The translations under genes and the position numbers were made by a program. Positions 1 to 11,879 of a DNA stretch of 64,000 nt are shown here, in pieces. The DNA lies in contig MU004193.1 in NCBI GenBank assembly GCA_010093605.1, positions 186,001 through 250,000 of the forward strand, given 5' to 3'. Source of the stretch: Lophium mytilinum. Lineage: Eukaryota > Ascomycota > Dothideomycetes > Mytilinidiales > Mytilinidiaceae. The notes under the pieces are model-generated. The model ran no database searches and was not told where the DNA came from. It was given only the letters and a program-made list of their open reading frames with translations. The number at the start of each line of letters is the position of its first letter. Position 1 is the first letter of the stretch.

Positions 1-75
1 GTGGATTGTGGATGTACCAACTGCCGTGGTCGTGTTGATACCTAGTGAAGGATATGCTGCTGGTGGCGCTGCCAT
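1..75 (-). CDS. 5' end of a gene running off the left edge (hypothetical)
   Basis: An ATG at position 75 opens a frame on the minus strand that stays open for 25 codons to the window edge. The predicted start is rich in Ala, Pro and Thr and shows no domain. A TATA-like sequence lies about 80 nt upstream (around 155-160). The frame is too short to identify; it could equally be chance. Confidence 0.3.
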   Translation of the reverse strand, partial: MAAPPAAYPSLGINTTTAVGTSTIH

Positions 76-602
76 GATGGAGTAGATTTCGGGCATCGGC
101 TGCTGTGAGAGGTATGGGGCTGAGAGGCGGGTGGGTGGCCGGGGTGGATCTACTTATAATCGAATAAAGAAATTAATCACGTGAGCAGAGCTTGATCTAA
201 TGATCCACTCTTGCAATCGAAATTTCGGTTAAAATCCTGTCCTCCGGAACGCACCTCTGGGTACGGTCTTTCATAGCGATATCTCCTACTGACTGGTGTC
301 GATCTTGCTGAGCACCGTTTAGAAAGACACAGCTCCAGTAAGTCCTACACATCAAAGCGTGAGTGTGGTGACAATGTCTCGAACATCAACTCCTTTCTGA
401 ACATTAACTCTCGATCAACATGTCACGAGGCCCGTTGTCAAGCATTTTTCATGCTCTCACGAGTCTGGCTGTAGTTTCAAATACCATATACCATTCTGCC
501 AACCATCTAAATGATACCATGGCTCTCAAGCGCGCCCACAGCTTCGAGCTATTAGAGCCTTTCCACTCAAAGAGCTTATTCAAGCGCAGCAATCCATCCC
601 CC
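76..602. other. Intergenic, no gene seen
   Basis: This stretch holds a CACGTG at about 179 and C-rich sequence from 598 onward that is antisense to the DUF4267 gene. The 178-codon plus-strand frame covering 420-956 is mostly antisense to that gene and has poor protein character, so I treat it as a shadow. Confidence 0.5.
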
Positions 603-1025
603 TCAACCCAACCCAACCAACAACCCCCCCACCACGCCCACCACCGGCGCGTACCCCCAATGCCCCCACTTGCCTCCCCCAGGGTGGGAATTCCTCGCCT
701 CAAACCCCCTCACAACCCACCCATCCACCCCCGCCACCGCGCCCGCAGCGACCAGAATCCACCCCAGCGCTTTTCCGCGCGCAGCAGCGAGGATCGCGAC
801 GCCCATGAAAACATCACGCGCGCCATAGATAACCAAGAGCGCGTCGAGGAGGTCAAGAACCTCTTTCGAAGCAGGTGCGGCAGAAGAGGTCGGCAGCGCG
901 GGGTCCGGGAACGGGAAGAAAGTAAGCGAGTGCCGGGGGCGCAGCATGGCGTTTAGGCCGAAGGCGATGAAGAGGGGGCCGAAGAGGAGGGAGGTTGCGC
1001 GGAGGGTGGTGCGGAGAGAGGGCAT
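603..1025 (-). CDS. DUF4267 family small membrane protein
   Basis: A single exon encodes 140 residues. The pattern fits the DUF4267 family of small fungal and bacterial integral membrane proteins of unknown function: an N-terminal hydrophobic segment (about residues 12-28) ending in N-A-x-x-R-P-R-H, a central segment with the typical V-I-Y-G-A-R-D-x-F-M-G core (about 66-78), and C-terminal segments around G-W-I-L-V-A-A-G-A-V-A-G-x-D-G and H-W-G-Y-A-P-V-V. Four membrane helices are likely. The ATG at 1025 gives the usual family length. No role is established for the family; the family call is firm, the function is not. Confidence 0.85.
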   Translation of the reverse strand: MPSLRTTLRATSLLFGPLFIAFGLNAMLRPRHSLTFFPFPDPALPTSSAAPASKEVLDLLDALLVIYGARDVFMGVAILAAARGKALGWILVAAGAVAGVDGWVVRGFEARNSHPGGGKWGHWGYAPVVGVVGGLLVGLG

Positions 1026-1708
1026 TTTTGGAGGGGTGGGTTTGAGGAGTTGTGTTATGTGGGCTTTTGGAAGGCGTGAGGTTGAGTGAGGTTTGGGTGG
1101 TCTTGATTGGGTTGAGGAGGATGCTTGGGGTTGAGATGGGGTTGGGAACTGGATGGGTGTTTATGTATTGAGAGTTGATGAGATTCGGGGTCCGCGGTCG
1201 CCGGGGCTGTCCGAGCGTCGCGGGAGCTGATTGGTTCGTTGGGTTTGAGGCTGGCGGAGGATGGAGTGGCGTTTAGGCAACAAGGGGAATTTTACTGTGG
1301 TAGCTAGGTGCGGAGTGATTGTGAGTCATCGGAGGGGAGTGTCGTAGTTTGCCTGGATTCTTGAGAGGTTCTTGAGAAGGACTGCTTGGATCGGTTCAAA
1401 CTATACTCGTTTAGCTTTTTGTTCGAGGATACATTATTTCATGCATTGATAAGGGGAAGAAACGGATAGGAATAGAAATGAATAATATGACGCGTCTTTG
1501 GGTGGACGGGTGAAGAGAAACCTTTACATCATCTATGTTATTTAATCCGAACAGCTTGAATAGTTTGCAGTGCAATTTACCAAGCAGCACACCGCAAGAC
1601 TACCCACAAAGACAACTTCCAGCGAATACTCCCCTGACTTTCCGTCCATCAATTCCATGGAACCCGGTCCATGCGTTTCGTTCACAAGCTCCATCTCTCA
1701 CCTGAACC
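1026..1708. other. Intergenic, no gene seen
   Basis: This lies between the start of the DUF4267 gene and the end of the PEBP-like gene, so it should hold the promoter of the first and the 3' end of the second. I see no convincing coding frame or RNA gene. Confidence 0.5.
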
Positions 1709-2457
1709 TCACATCAACAACCCCACCAACACCGCAACACCGAGCGCAGTAGCTCCATACCCAGCCGCCGTCCTCCCTCCGGCAGCAGCCCCTTGAAAAG
1801 CTACAGTCGTCGAATTCTGCACCTCCGGCACAACCGTAAACCAATCCGCCGCCACCGGCCCTCCCAATCCAGCCGCCGCCGCAAACCTCCCAACGTCGAA
1901 AACAGTCCGGTTACTCGCCAGCCCCTCACCCTTCCCATACCCCTCCCAGCCCTTCGGCATCGCGAAAGGCGCCGATGAGGAAGGTTGCGAAAACGCAAGA
2001 ATGACGTATCGATGTTCCGGGCTGCCCGCCGGCGGGGCAGGGTTGACGTACGGCGCGACGGCGGGCGTGGATGAGTTGGTAGTAGCGAAAAACGAGAGGT
2101 CGGGTTGTAGCCAGTGGAGGTATGGGGCGAAGGAGCGGTTTAGGGAGGCGTAGGGAGCGTCGAGGTCGATCATTAGGAGCAGAGATTTGGAGGTAGAATT
2201 GGAGCTGGCGGGGAGGTGGATGGTGGGTTGGGTTTTGGTGGCTGGGGCGCGGGTTAGGTTTGGATATTGGAAGGTAGACATGGGGTGGACGTACTGTTCA
2301 AGGGAATGCGGAGGCCGGGTGGGGAGATGTTCAGAGCACCGAATGAGGCGGTTAGGTGGGTGTTGGTGGCAGGTGAGTAGCCCGGGGGCGTTTGGGCGCT
2401 AGAAAGGATAGCGCAGAGGCCGAGAATTGTCGCGAGGGGGGTGCTAAGGCTGAACAT
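1709..2457 (-). CDS. Secreted, probably GPI-anchored PEBP-like protein
   Basis: Two exons (2457-2295 and 2241-1709) give 231 residues. The 53-nt intron has a GTACGT donor, a CTAAC branch and a CAG acceptor, and joining restores one frame. An N-terminal signal peptide (about residues 1-21) is followed by a phosphatidylethanolamine-binding-protein fold marked by the L-M-I-D-L-D-A-P block (family form V-D-P-D-A-P), a P-H-W-type strand written L-H-W-L and G-S-P-E-H-R-Y. The tail after about residue 205 is small-residue-rich and ends in a hydrophobic stretch, as in GPI signals. The family binds anionic lipids or acts in signalling; extracellular fungal members have no settled role. The family is confident, the anchoring is inferred. 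Confidence 0.8.
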
Positions 2458-3123
2458 GATGCGGTGTGCGGCGATGTTGAAGTGATACTTGTGATGGAGA
2501 GGGAATGTTGAGATAGGGATAGAAGGCGGGAAGCGACAACACGCCTTTAAATATGGCGTTGAAATGAGTTGAGAATTGAGAAAACGTAAACGCAGCGTCC
2601 GGAGTTAGGGGTCGTATTTTGGTATACAGTGGACTTAGTAGCCTTGCCATCTCCGAGTGTTTAAGAATGTAGTTTATTTTTACGCTGCCCAGGTCTCAAC
2701 AGGGAGGAGACCCGACTCAGCTTCCCAAGCGACCCTGAAAGACCTTTTGATTGGGCGAGTGGCACCTGTAATGGTCTAATCAGCGTATGGTTGGATGTAT
2801 TGATTGGGTTCAGTTCGTTCCTAGTCGAGTTAGTGATCCGAAGAGGCTGAAACTGATACCACTAGCGAAAATTACTTCTTTTGGGTTAGCGGCCGAGATC
2901 ACGCTTCCTGCAATCTGATTCCCGCCTTTACGATGTAGAAGCCTAACAACTACTGTGTTGCAAACTGCGTAGTATATTAGCGCTGGGATTCTACGTACAT
3001 CTACATGCAGCCATTGCAGGCTGAGACGCAACTCGCAACTGTATTCATAGTAAACACACCGCTTTTCGCATTAACCAGACGACAGGAAAGGATTTCAACT
3101 CAACATGCTTTCCCACATTCCCT
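2458..3123. other. Intergenic, no gene seen
   Basis: Two short minus-strand frames (2444-2650 and 2810-3031) have no recognisable features. The stretch separates the PEBP-like promoter from the 3' end of the Ytp1-like gene. Confidence 0.5.
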
Positions 3124-4991
3124 CTAAGACGCATCCGCACCCCAGTTTCCCCGTCCCTCCGCCACTCTCAGCTGTGCCCAGCCCTTCAGCGCCATGACCA
3201 CAGTACTCCAAGCCATTAAAAAAGCCGCTAGCCCCATCGTGATATTAAAGACGAACCCGGCACCTAGTTCGTTCCACTCAAGCCCAGCCACGGTATCCTT
3301 ATTGCTCATCATAAACAGCATCCCGCCCGCGACGAGACAAAAGCTGCTTATTACCTCCGTCGGCGGCCGCTGTGGGAGGTGGCCCACCGGCGGTTTGATA
3401 TACATCAGAGCGTACGTGGCCATGCGCGCCAGCGCGAAACCGGAGAACAGGTTTCCCCACTGTGTGTGAATCATCGTGCTCACCATGCTCGTTTGGTGGT
3501 GCGAGCTCATCATGCGCCCGAGGAGGTAGATGATGAGCGCCGGCATGGGATTCATGGAGAAGGCGTATTGCGCAGGTTGCGCGAAAGAAGCGCGGGGCTC
3601 ACCGGGCAAGGTAGAGTCGGCTCTGATGATTGTGATGTTGGACATGAGGAGATCGCGGACATGGGTAGACTCAATAATCATGCCCACCTGTAGAAAAAAG
3701 CATGCTGTGATCAGCTAGCGTCTTATCTAAATATGGGTTGAGAGGGAACGAAAATGCAAGCAGGGGTAAATGGGAAACGGAGAGTAAACTTACCAGTCCC
3801 CCGCCGAAGAACATGAGCGTGATTGATACGTGCTCTAAATCCCTCGCATGCCATTTACCGTCTTGGTTGGAAAGATGCTCTAAGAAGACGTTTGAGACGC
3901 CATAGAAACAAATCACCGCCGACTCGACGAACTCGGCGGATGGCATGGACGCGAGTGCGCCGACTAGATTGCGCGACGGCTTGCGGTTCCACGCCCATCC
4001 CATGTCGGCGAAGCACCCCATCCATCGCCCAAAGGTCAGAAAGCCGTACCAGAAGAAGATGCCGCCCTTGATGAAGTGGGCTACGCCGTTGAAGATGTGG
4101 CGGCCGTGCTGGCGGTTGGGTTAGCCATCGACACGAAACCATCGGTGGGCAAGGCCTTGACCTACGAAAATGCCGGTGTAGATAACGACGCCCGTGGTGA
4201 TACCTAGGAATCCAAGGACAAGCGCGGCGCGTTCGAGCACCAGATGGAAGAGGCGAAGTGCGCGAATGGTGCGCTCGAGGCGCGCAAAATTGCCCTTGAA
4301 GAAGCGGTCCACGATCTTGCCGCGTAGGAACCCATGTTTCTCATCCTCCCCGGAGTCGCTTTCATCGTAGTCTTGAATGTGCTCACCGGTGCTATCCGCT
4401 ATCAAACGCGCTGACTGCCAACCTGACGCTTCGATCTGCGACGGAGACTCAGTCCCGTCGAAGCGTCGCTTGTGCAACTTGCGGCGGGTATAGGTATCAG
4501 CGAGGCCGAGAAGCACCCAAGCAAACGCAAGCACGGTTATGATATATCCAATCATACCGTGCTTCCCATGCTCGTATAAATTAGGGGTCGATTGGTTATA
4601 AATGATACCTGTTAGCACCCCAACTGCATTTATCACAAGGAACACCAGCTGTGCTGCCATGGTGAGGCGCGAGCGGGCCACGCTGAAGACAACAGCTGGG
4701 ATGGCAGCTTAATTAGCCTTCGAAATATTCGGAGGACTCCCGGATGGTTGCAGGCTTACCGACCGGCAACGCAAACACCCATCCGATGATCATCAATCCA
4801 ATGTGCGTCAGAACAAGGCTGAGCTGCTCGGGGTGCCGCATATAACTTGGTGGAAAATGAGACTCGTCAGATGAATTGCGCATCGGCCCCGTGAGTTCAT
4901 TTCCGCCCTCCTCGCCGTGGGCAGCAGCCACTGCCGCGAATTCCAGTAGGACGATACTGGTGGGAAAGGCGATAGTACTCCATCCCTTCAT
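3124..4991 (-). CDS. Ytp1-like / DUF2427 polytopic membrane protein
   Basis: Four exons (4991-4760, 4695-4166, 4108-3794, 3687-3124; introns of 64, 57 and 106 nt) give 546 residues in one frame. The N-terminus carries a signal-like helix and the His-rich DUF2427 block with the M-R-H-P-E-Q and T-H-I-G-L-M motif. The C-terminal part matches the Ytp1 domain (H-I-F-N-G-V-A-H-F-I-K-G-G-I-F-F-W-Y-G and the G-R-W-M-G motif). At least ten hydrophobic segments are visible, so this is an integral membrane protein. A charged loop with acidic and basic runs sits near residues 150-190. Ytp1 resembles mitochondrial electron-transport proteins, but its function is not known. I chose the ATG at 4991 because it directly precedes the signal-like helix; in-frame upstream sequence lacks family character. 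Confidence 0.85.
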
Positions 4992-6426
4992 CACGCCTGA
5001 CTGTAACTGTATCGAAGGGATAGTCTGCGTGGCCAGCTTTGAGGCGATAGAGGCTCTTGTAGATATCCGGGCGTGTTGGATTATACGAGCTATTGAAATG
5101 AGGCTGTCGAGGATGGGAAGGGTGCGATGTGCAAGTAGCAAAGGAAATGTTTGAAGGGTTTATATGAAGCCAAAAAAACGAATGATCCTCCATCACCGCG
5201 CGTGATTCAGTGGGCACTGGATTCGAATGAGGATTCTGAGCTTCGGATGCGAGGTCACCACCCTCGAACGCGGTGCTTCGCCCCACTAGTGTCGTGTCAT
5301 TGCCTACTATGCGCCGCATGCCGGTCCATCATCGCGCCGCTCGGAGCGTTCAGATTGGTTAGGCCGTAATCTGCAACCGGTGTGTTTAAGCACAGAAATG
5401 CTTTGTGGTGTGGCATGGAAGAAGTAGACGAAATCCTACAGTCGCCAAGTACGGGTGCGTCGCTTGAAGTTACGGTGGAGCCAATCAACGAGCGCGGCTT
5501 ACCCGCAGGCATACGCAATTCCGGCAGAGCCGGCTAAAAGTATGTAGAGACCCACAAACGAAACGGTAAACGTGCCGGGACGCTTGGGCAGTGGCAAGGA
5601 ATATGCTAACTGTTCATTGGATCCTTCGTATAATCTACTGCTGAACAATGAATGAGGGCCCGTCCAATAGCTTCTGCCGTGTAAGTAGAGCCTTGATCGC
5701 TCTGGTCATTGGGGCTCATTTCTATACATATATTGGCTAGGGTCCTGTTTCCACCCCGATCTTTGGTGTGCGTCAGAGTACACAGACTCTACTATCGCAA
5801 CTCTTCATTTAAGGGGTGATATCGTCGCGAGTGCTTTGTACTTGAACGTCTTTGAAGCACCGCACGATTGACATTGCTTCGTTTCGTTACTTATTGCGGT
5901 TGGTCTTTCCGCTCGGCCCACCCATCTTACCTCCACAGCATTTTGACTACTGGCATAGATGATTTGTAGACAGTCGTTTCGCTATTTTCACTTTCGAGGC
6001 TCGGTTCCTCGTGGCTTTCAAACTCCCTCGAACTCTCACATCCTCGAAAGATGTTTGGACACCTCGTGTCGCTGTCTTTACGGCCTTCCATACAATGCTT
6101 TGCCTCATTGCTGTCATCCAAGCAGCTGATGACTTTATTGTCTTGGACCAATGGAGCATGACATGAATGAGCAAGACCTAGAGTGGCCTACGATGCAAGC
6201 ACGTCCACTCGAGGACCTGCCTACAGGTATGCCATCCTGATACGATCCGAGGCCTGAGCCTTAAGCCGGATGGCCGCCACTCAAGATACTCTTGATGAGG
6301 CTTTTAACATATATGGCCGTATCACGGCATCGCCGAGGGACCCACGAACGACATTGAGCCGGAAGGCCCATATCTGAAGCTCAGATGTAGATGGCTTTGG
6401 TGTAGATGGTGACGAGCGTGTCATTG
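4992..6426. other. Intergenic, no convincing gene
   Basis: About 1.4 kb between the Ytp1-like gene and the 3' end of a regulator gene. Short frames at 5297-5518 and 5927-6174 on the minus strand have no domain, no conserved motif and no plausible splice partner. I see no tRNA or repeat here. Confidence 0.5.
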
Positions 6427-8152
6427 TCATACACAGACAGAATCATCCCATATATGCCACGCACCAAATGGTCCCCACGGCTTCGCACGAAACGAGGCTC
6501 CTGATCTTTGATCGGAAGCGCAGTTGTTCGAAATGAGACTGTTGTGGATCCGGGAAGTCTGGACATGTCTGATGTTGTGTACAGGTAGCTCAGGACTCGA
6601 TTTATGATCCGACGCCAATGAGAGATCCCCTCGCAAGCAGTCTTCCGGAGAGTGCGGTTTCTGAGTGTGCTTTCGAGATTCTTCTATGGCCTTGGCGCGT
6701 TCGGCAATCTTGAAGAAAACGTGCACATCCCAAAGGCTTTCACGGAGGAGCGCTTTTAGGAGTAGGTCCGACGCCCTTTTGCGGATTGTGGCATCGCGAC
6801 ACTCCCTTGCAACCCAGTAGAGCGATGGTATCATACCCATGCCAAACGAAAATTTGTTGTGTCCTGGTGTTTGAGGCGGTGAGGTGGCTGTTGAACCGGG
6901 TGAATTGCGCTTTGATGGCGAGTCTTGCACAAGGCTCTCGCAGAGGCGGACGATTTCTTCAAAGTTGGACGTGTGGAGATTGAGATCAGCTCCATCCACG
7001 GAGAGGCACACTGAGAGCCAAACGAGGATGGTACGGTGGTGCAGGCGCAAGATGTTCGCCGTGTTCTCGTTGACATAGTGACCTAATTTAGCTGCGCTTT
7101 TTACGTACTGCTCCATACAGCTGTACCAGTGCTGCAGCCGCCGCTCAAACTTAACCTTTTCAATGAGATCGGCCAAGGCAATGCTCTCCTTGTCAGCTTT
7201 GTCACTAGCAACTTTGATGAAGCGGAAGACTTGGCTGAACAGCTCGAACAGATTACGGCGGGCACTTTCCAATGATGTGAAGGTCGCGAATTCGGTCGTT
7301 GCGACGTGGCCGGAGGTATCGAATGCATGCGTCTGCCCGAACAGAAGGCAAAGCACACTCAGGTGCTGGAATACCGGCGCAACCTCCTTGTCAACCGTGT
7401 GCATGTCTGCGATCTGTTGATGTGACCTGTCGGCAATCTCGGTAGAGCCGAGACTGTTGAGGATCCTGAAGCCGTTCGCCACGTGGACGATTGCAGTTTC
7501 GAAGTTGCCGCAGAGAAGCTCTAGGCACGTAAAGAGCAGACAGGCGACTAGGGGAACAAGGCTTGAACTGGGATCCGAGGTGATCCTCTGCGAGAGGCTT
7601 TGCATGGCCTGGCTAGCCTTTTTCAGGGCCAGAGGGTTAGGCCGGAGAACGCTCGGTTGAGAGTAGCAGCGAATAGACTCAAGATCCCTAGACTCAAGAT
7701 CCCTGTGCACAGCACATATCGCAACCACGGCGTGTTGTATCGCAGGTTCTGTCTGTGACATTTGCGGAATAAGAACGTTCCAAAAAGCAGCGTCAGAGTA
7801 ACTGGAGAGCTTCGGAGCTACGTAGCGCTGGTACAGCTTGAGCTCGTAGCAGCCAGGATCTGGCAACAGTCTCTTCTGGGCTGCCAGCGGTGCTACCAAA
7901 GTGCTCGTCGCTATGGTCTTTCGAGACTTGGCTCGTTGAGGAGGCTTGTAGCCATCACACTTGAATCCAGCGGAGATGCATTGCCGACAGAATGGCTTCT
8001 CTTCGTCGCACTTCAGATGCCGTTTTCTTTGGGTCCCTGTCAGTCAGTTTCTTCAACGCTTGACACAAAGAAACATACTTGCAGGTGATGCAGCCAGTCC
8101 GCACTCTTAGCACGCGTGCTCGTGTTCTTTTTATTACAGGAGCATCTGCCAT
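6427..8152 (-). CDS. Zn2Cys6 transcription factor (fungal-specific)
   Basis: Two exons (8152-8079 and 8026-6427) give 557 residues. The 52-nt intron (GTATGT...AAAG) interrupts the zinc cluster; joining restores C-x2-C-x6-C-x6-C-x2-C-x6-C, starting G-C-I-T-C-K-K-R-H-L-K-C. A basic linker follows, then a long helical fungal-specific regulatory region of the kind that begins C-Y-E-L-K-L-Y-Q and carries A-I-Q-H-A-V-V-A-I. The tail contains P-W-G-P-F-G-x-W, a motif often seen at the end of this subfamily. Such proteins are nuclear and bind CGG-containing sites. A more upstream ATG at 8290 is in frame but adds a hydrophobic leader that does not fit. It lies tail-to-head with a second Zn2Cys6 gene. 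Targets are unknown. Confidence 0.85.
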
Positions 8153-8716
8153 AATGTTACCCGGCGCTGCACGCCGTCTGACGTTAACAGGTTCGATTAT
8201 TGGCGGAGACGCATGAGAAGAAGAAGAGGTTATGAACGAAAGGAAAGAGTGCAGAAAGAAAGCGAACCGAACATGAGCCTCGCAAGCCACGCAAGCTTCT
8301 CTTGGCTAATCAGCCGCGTTGCCGAGGAATTTGAGCATGACACCTGCTGGGGTAAGATAGCGTGGCCTCCCATTGGCTCCGGAGTTGGTAGGAGCCATCA
8401 CTTGCTTACATAAGATCTATTAGGCATGTGGAGATGGAAGTCAAAAGCAAGGCATCATACGCCCGAAAGCGGCGACTGGCATGCCCTGGCGTGGAGTCGA
8501 CGTCTCGCTCGATGAAAAGTCAAGAGATTATCTATTAAATAGATCATATGGGTCTTGTATCTTGCACTCGAGCACCTCCAACTGTGCTAAGCATATGTTC
8601 TTACACTCTTAACAAGGTACTATAAACACACCGCTCTTTCATCTAATAGCATCAAGAGAGACCAGGTGCTATTCCTATTATTCCTCAAAAGTAAGCTCCA
8701 TCCAGCCCCAGCGCAG
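8153..8716. promoter_or_regulatory. Upstream region of the Zn2Cys6 gene; no gene seen
   Basis: This 564-nt gap carries the promoter of the regulator at 6427-8152 and the 3' end of the next one. It is AT-rich around 8520-8690. I see no specific operator. Confidence 0.4.
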
Positions 8717-10165
8717 TCAAGCAGCAACCCCAATCCTTACCGGTAGCCCCACTCCAGGACCACAACAATCATAATAAGACAGCTCAACCTCAACCGCCTC
8801 AATCCTCTCCAGCGCGAGCTTACTAATCCCCGCCATCGTCCCGCCCCTCCGCCATTGCTCAAAGTACCTCCTAGCACAACCCCGCTGCACCGCCAACGGG
8901 CCATGCACAGCAACCAGATACAGCGGGAGCGACATCCGGTTATACGCACAGCCAATCCGCTTCTGATACAAAAACGCTGCGGCATCGAGGATTCGCGCGT
9001 GGTAATCTATTAAGTCGGTTGTGCTGCGTGCGTCAAGCTTGTCCTGCGACAACGTTGACGCTAGCGCGAGGAGGATGTGCACGGCGTTGAAGTACATGAA
9101 AGCGAGAGCGGTCATGGCATCGCGGTAGTAGACGCTGGAGGATTCATTCCAGGTCATAGGAGTAGCGGAGAGGGCGGCGCTTTGCGTGGTGTATTCTAGC
9201 CACAAGGCGTCAATGGCGTTGGATATCTGGGAGATGGTTGTGGGATCTGGGATTTGGCGCGTGGGCGCGGATGGGTAGAAGGTTAGCAAGATAGTTGCGA
9301 GGGTCAAGAGACGCTGGACTGTTGGGATTTTGTTGGAGAGGTCTAGGCGCAAGAGAGGGTCTGGAGAGGGGGAGGGTTGTGAGCATCCTAACAATGAGAG
9401 GAATGCCTGTGGATGTTAGTCTGATATCTGTGTATCGATCGCGTTGGAACGGACTTGATGGAACCGGACGTAGTAGAAGACCTCTTTCAGCAACGTCGGA
9501 GAGTGGCAGCTCAACATGGCTAGCTCAACCAGTTTTGCAGAGCCAGTGATGTGGCTAATGAACCCAGCTGATGAAGCTCCGTCCATGGACTCGTAGAGTG
9601 AGAGCATCACCGAAGTACATATCAACGCAATATCGGGAGTACTTGTATTGCTTCTTTCTTTCGTGAGACTGGACGAATGTGCCGCGAGAGCTTTACCATA
9701 GAGCTGGCAAGCCTTTCTCAGCACTGCTGGGTTTGCAAGTTCCATACCACAGAACGCAGTAGTCGTCGCTTGGACCGCCAATCCCAACGCCTCGTTTCGG
9801 TTATCGGACAGCTCAGGCAGCACATGCATCCACGTCCTTCGCGATCCACCCTGATCAGACGACGTGAAATAATACAAAAACTTGGCGAAAAAAGCTTCAG
9901 CGGCGATGGAAGACTCGGAAGGCAGATAGGGTATCCCGATACAATTGGGTGGGGCCATGTGGATCACTTCGGCGTTTCTTCGAAGATTTTCTTTTGTTCG
10001 CGCGCGGCGCTCCGTGGCGAGAGTCACGTCCACGATAAGGGGTCCTTGAATAGGGCCAGGACAGCTTCGCCCAGCTCGTGTGCATTGGGCACAGTGGGGC
10101 GTGGTTGCGTCGCATTTGATGCGTTTTTGGCGACATGTACGGCATGCGCGAGTGCGATGGACCAT
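8717..10165 (-). CDS. Zn2Cys6 transcription factor (second, adjacent)
   Basis: Two exons (10165-9455 and 9406-8717) give 466 residues. The N-terminus has a full zinc cluster, C-R-T-C-R-Q-K-R-I-K-C-D followed by C-A-Q-C and R-S-C, and then a DUF3468/fungal_trans_2-like helical domain with L-L-A-L-A and Y-N-R-M-S-L-P-L-Y segments. The 48-nt intron uses a weak GTCCGT donor with an ACTAAC branch and CACAG acceptor; without it the first exon runs into a stop at once and the second has no start. The same-strand pair of regulators followed by a divergent MFS gene suggests a small regulatory block, but no biosynthetic enzyme is next to it. Confidence 0.8.
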
Positions 10166-11879
10166 TGTGACAAACGAAAACAGAAGATGTATCTATGGAA
10201 GACCGACGGATGCAGTGTAGGCTCGTATAGTCGTAGTAAGAAATGAGTAAGTAAGAGGGATGGGGTTGATGAGACAGGGCAAACGCAGAGTGGGACGAGG
10301 CTGAGGTTGAAGCCAAGACCGGAGCTTCCGGAGCTATACCGGATATAACAAACTCGGTCACATCAACCAATCAGAAAATCCTAGACTGTTTAGCCTGCGC
10401 TAGTACCTGATACGCGACTCGTATTGGTAAAGCCAGCCAAGAAGCGAGTAAACTTAGCCCAGATGCAGGGATTGTGGAAAAAGAGTCAAAGGAAAAGAGA
10501 TGGCGTCACAACGTTACAACGTTACAGCGCGGTTCATAGATGTGGTCTGATAACGGAAAATTGTGGCCTTGCCTACCCGCTTGATCGAACGAGTCTTCTC
10601 CATTGCAAAAGATGAAACCGTAGATGAAAACTCTTCTGATCCCGCTTAGTTGTGACAAACTTTGTGGAGGAGCTGTGGAGGTAGATCGTGAGGTTTATTT
10701 GACTGCTTTGAGCGCGGTGTTTTATCTTGTATGGAGTGGTTAGGGCTCACTCCACACTCACGGGCTGTCGCAAGTACCAACACGCACTTGGAGACGAAGG
10801 AAAGGGACGCAGCAGGTGAGCTTTTGGATCGCGGGGCCCCGCGTACTTCAGCATTTAGTTCCGGGTATGATTGATGCTTGCAAAGCGTTGAAACGGCGCA
10901 GAACCTCTCCTGTAACTGGAGTGCGAAGGGTGATCAATCGGAAGAGCCCGCAAACCCTGAAACCCAACTGAACGTGGCAATGTGAACCGTCAGCGCTAAA
11001 GCGTGATTACTGTGAACGGATTCTGTGCGAGGCGGAAAGGCGAAGATCTTGGTATGGAATGGTCGACGAAGGCACGAAGAAGGCGCGAAGAAGCAGGGTT
11101 TCTGCGCACATGAGGCTGTGAGAGTTCGTGCCTCAGTCTTGGCGCAAGGTTCCCTGAAACACGAAGGATTCAGCTCCACCTCTGTTAGATGCATCACGCG
11201 GCGTGCAACCATCGTGGGCCGGTTTTCCGGTGTTGCGGTTGGGCAAAATGGCACACTGACGTCGGTGGCGCCGGGATCATCGATCGCAGCACGCGCGAGC
11301 GACGGGACTGGCGCTGCGGGATGCCGTAAAGGGCTTGGAAAGCTTGGACTGTTGCTTGATCGCACCGTCATTGGGAAAACCAGCCTTCACCACCACGGAA
11401 TCATCGCCAGTACCGTACCTCGTTCCATCTCAATACTGCCATTGTGCATACATTGAAGTGCGGGATGGTTGGACATGCAGCCACTATGTAGCCGGCAAAC
11501 ATACCATCACTCAATTGCCCCGTTAGCGCTACCCTGCCGTGCCTCGAGCCGTGGCCTTCCTGCGACCCACTAAATAGCGGACTCCGGGCCTGTCGCATGC
11601 AGAGAATTCACCCCCCAGTGCTCCCGAGATGGCTCCCTAGCGCTTCCCCACAGCAGCACCGACGTCCTATGACGAAATGGAGTAAGCATACCTGACCGCA
11701 ACGACACACCACCACGCCAGCCCTGTGCCCCAACCACATCAAAGCACTTTGCCTTGCACCCATGGTGAGAGGCCTGTGTCCCCACAGCACTTAAGGTGAC
11801 CGACTCCCCGCTCGTCTCGACTTCCCACTCGCTTCACACCCTCCTCCCTCGCCATCTCTAGCCCCACTATTTCTTCATC
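10166..11879. other. Divergent intergenic region, no gene seen
   Basis: The 1.7 kb between the minus-strand regulator and the plus-strand MFS gene should hold both promoters. Open frames on both strands around 10934-11456 are mirror images with low-complexity translations and are probably not genes. A C-rich stretch at 11790-11870 just before the MFS start fits a 5' UTR. Confidence 0.5.

Noticed and set aside
420-956. 178-codon plus-strand frame
   Set aside because: Mostly antisense to the DUF4267 gene, with a low-complexity translation.
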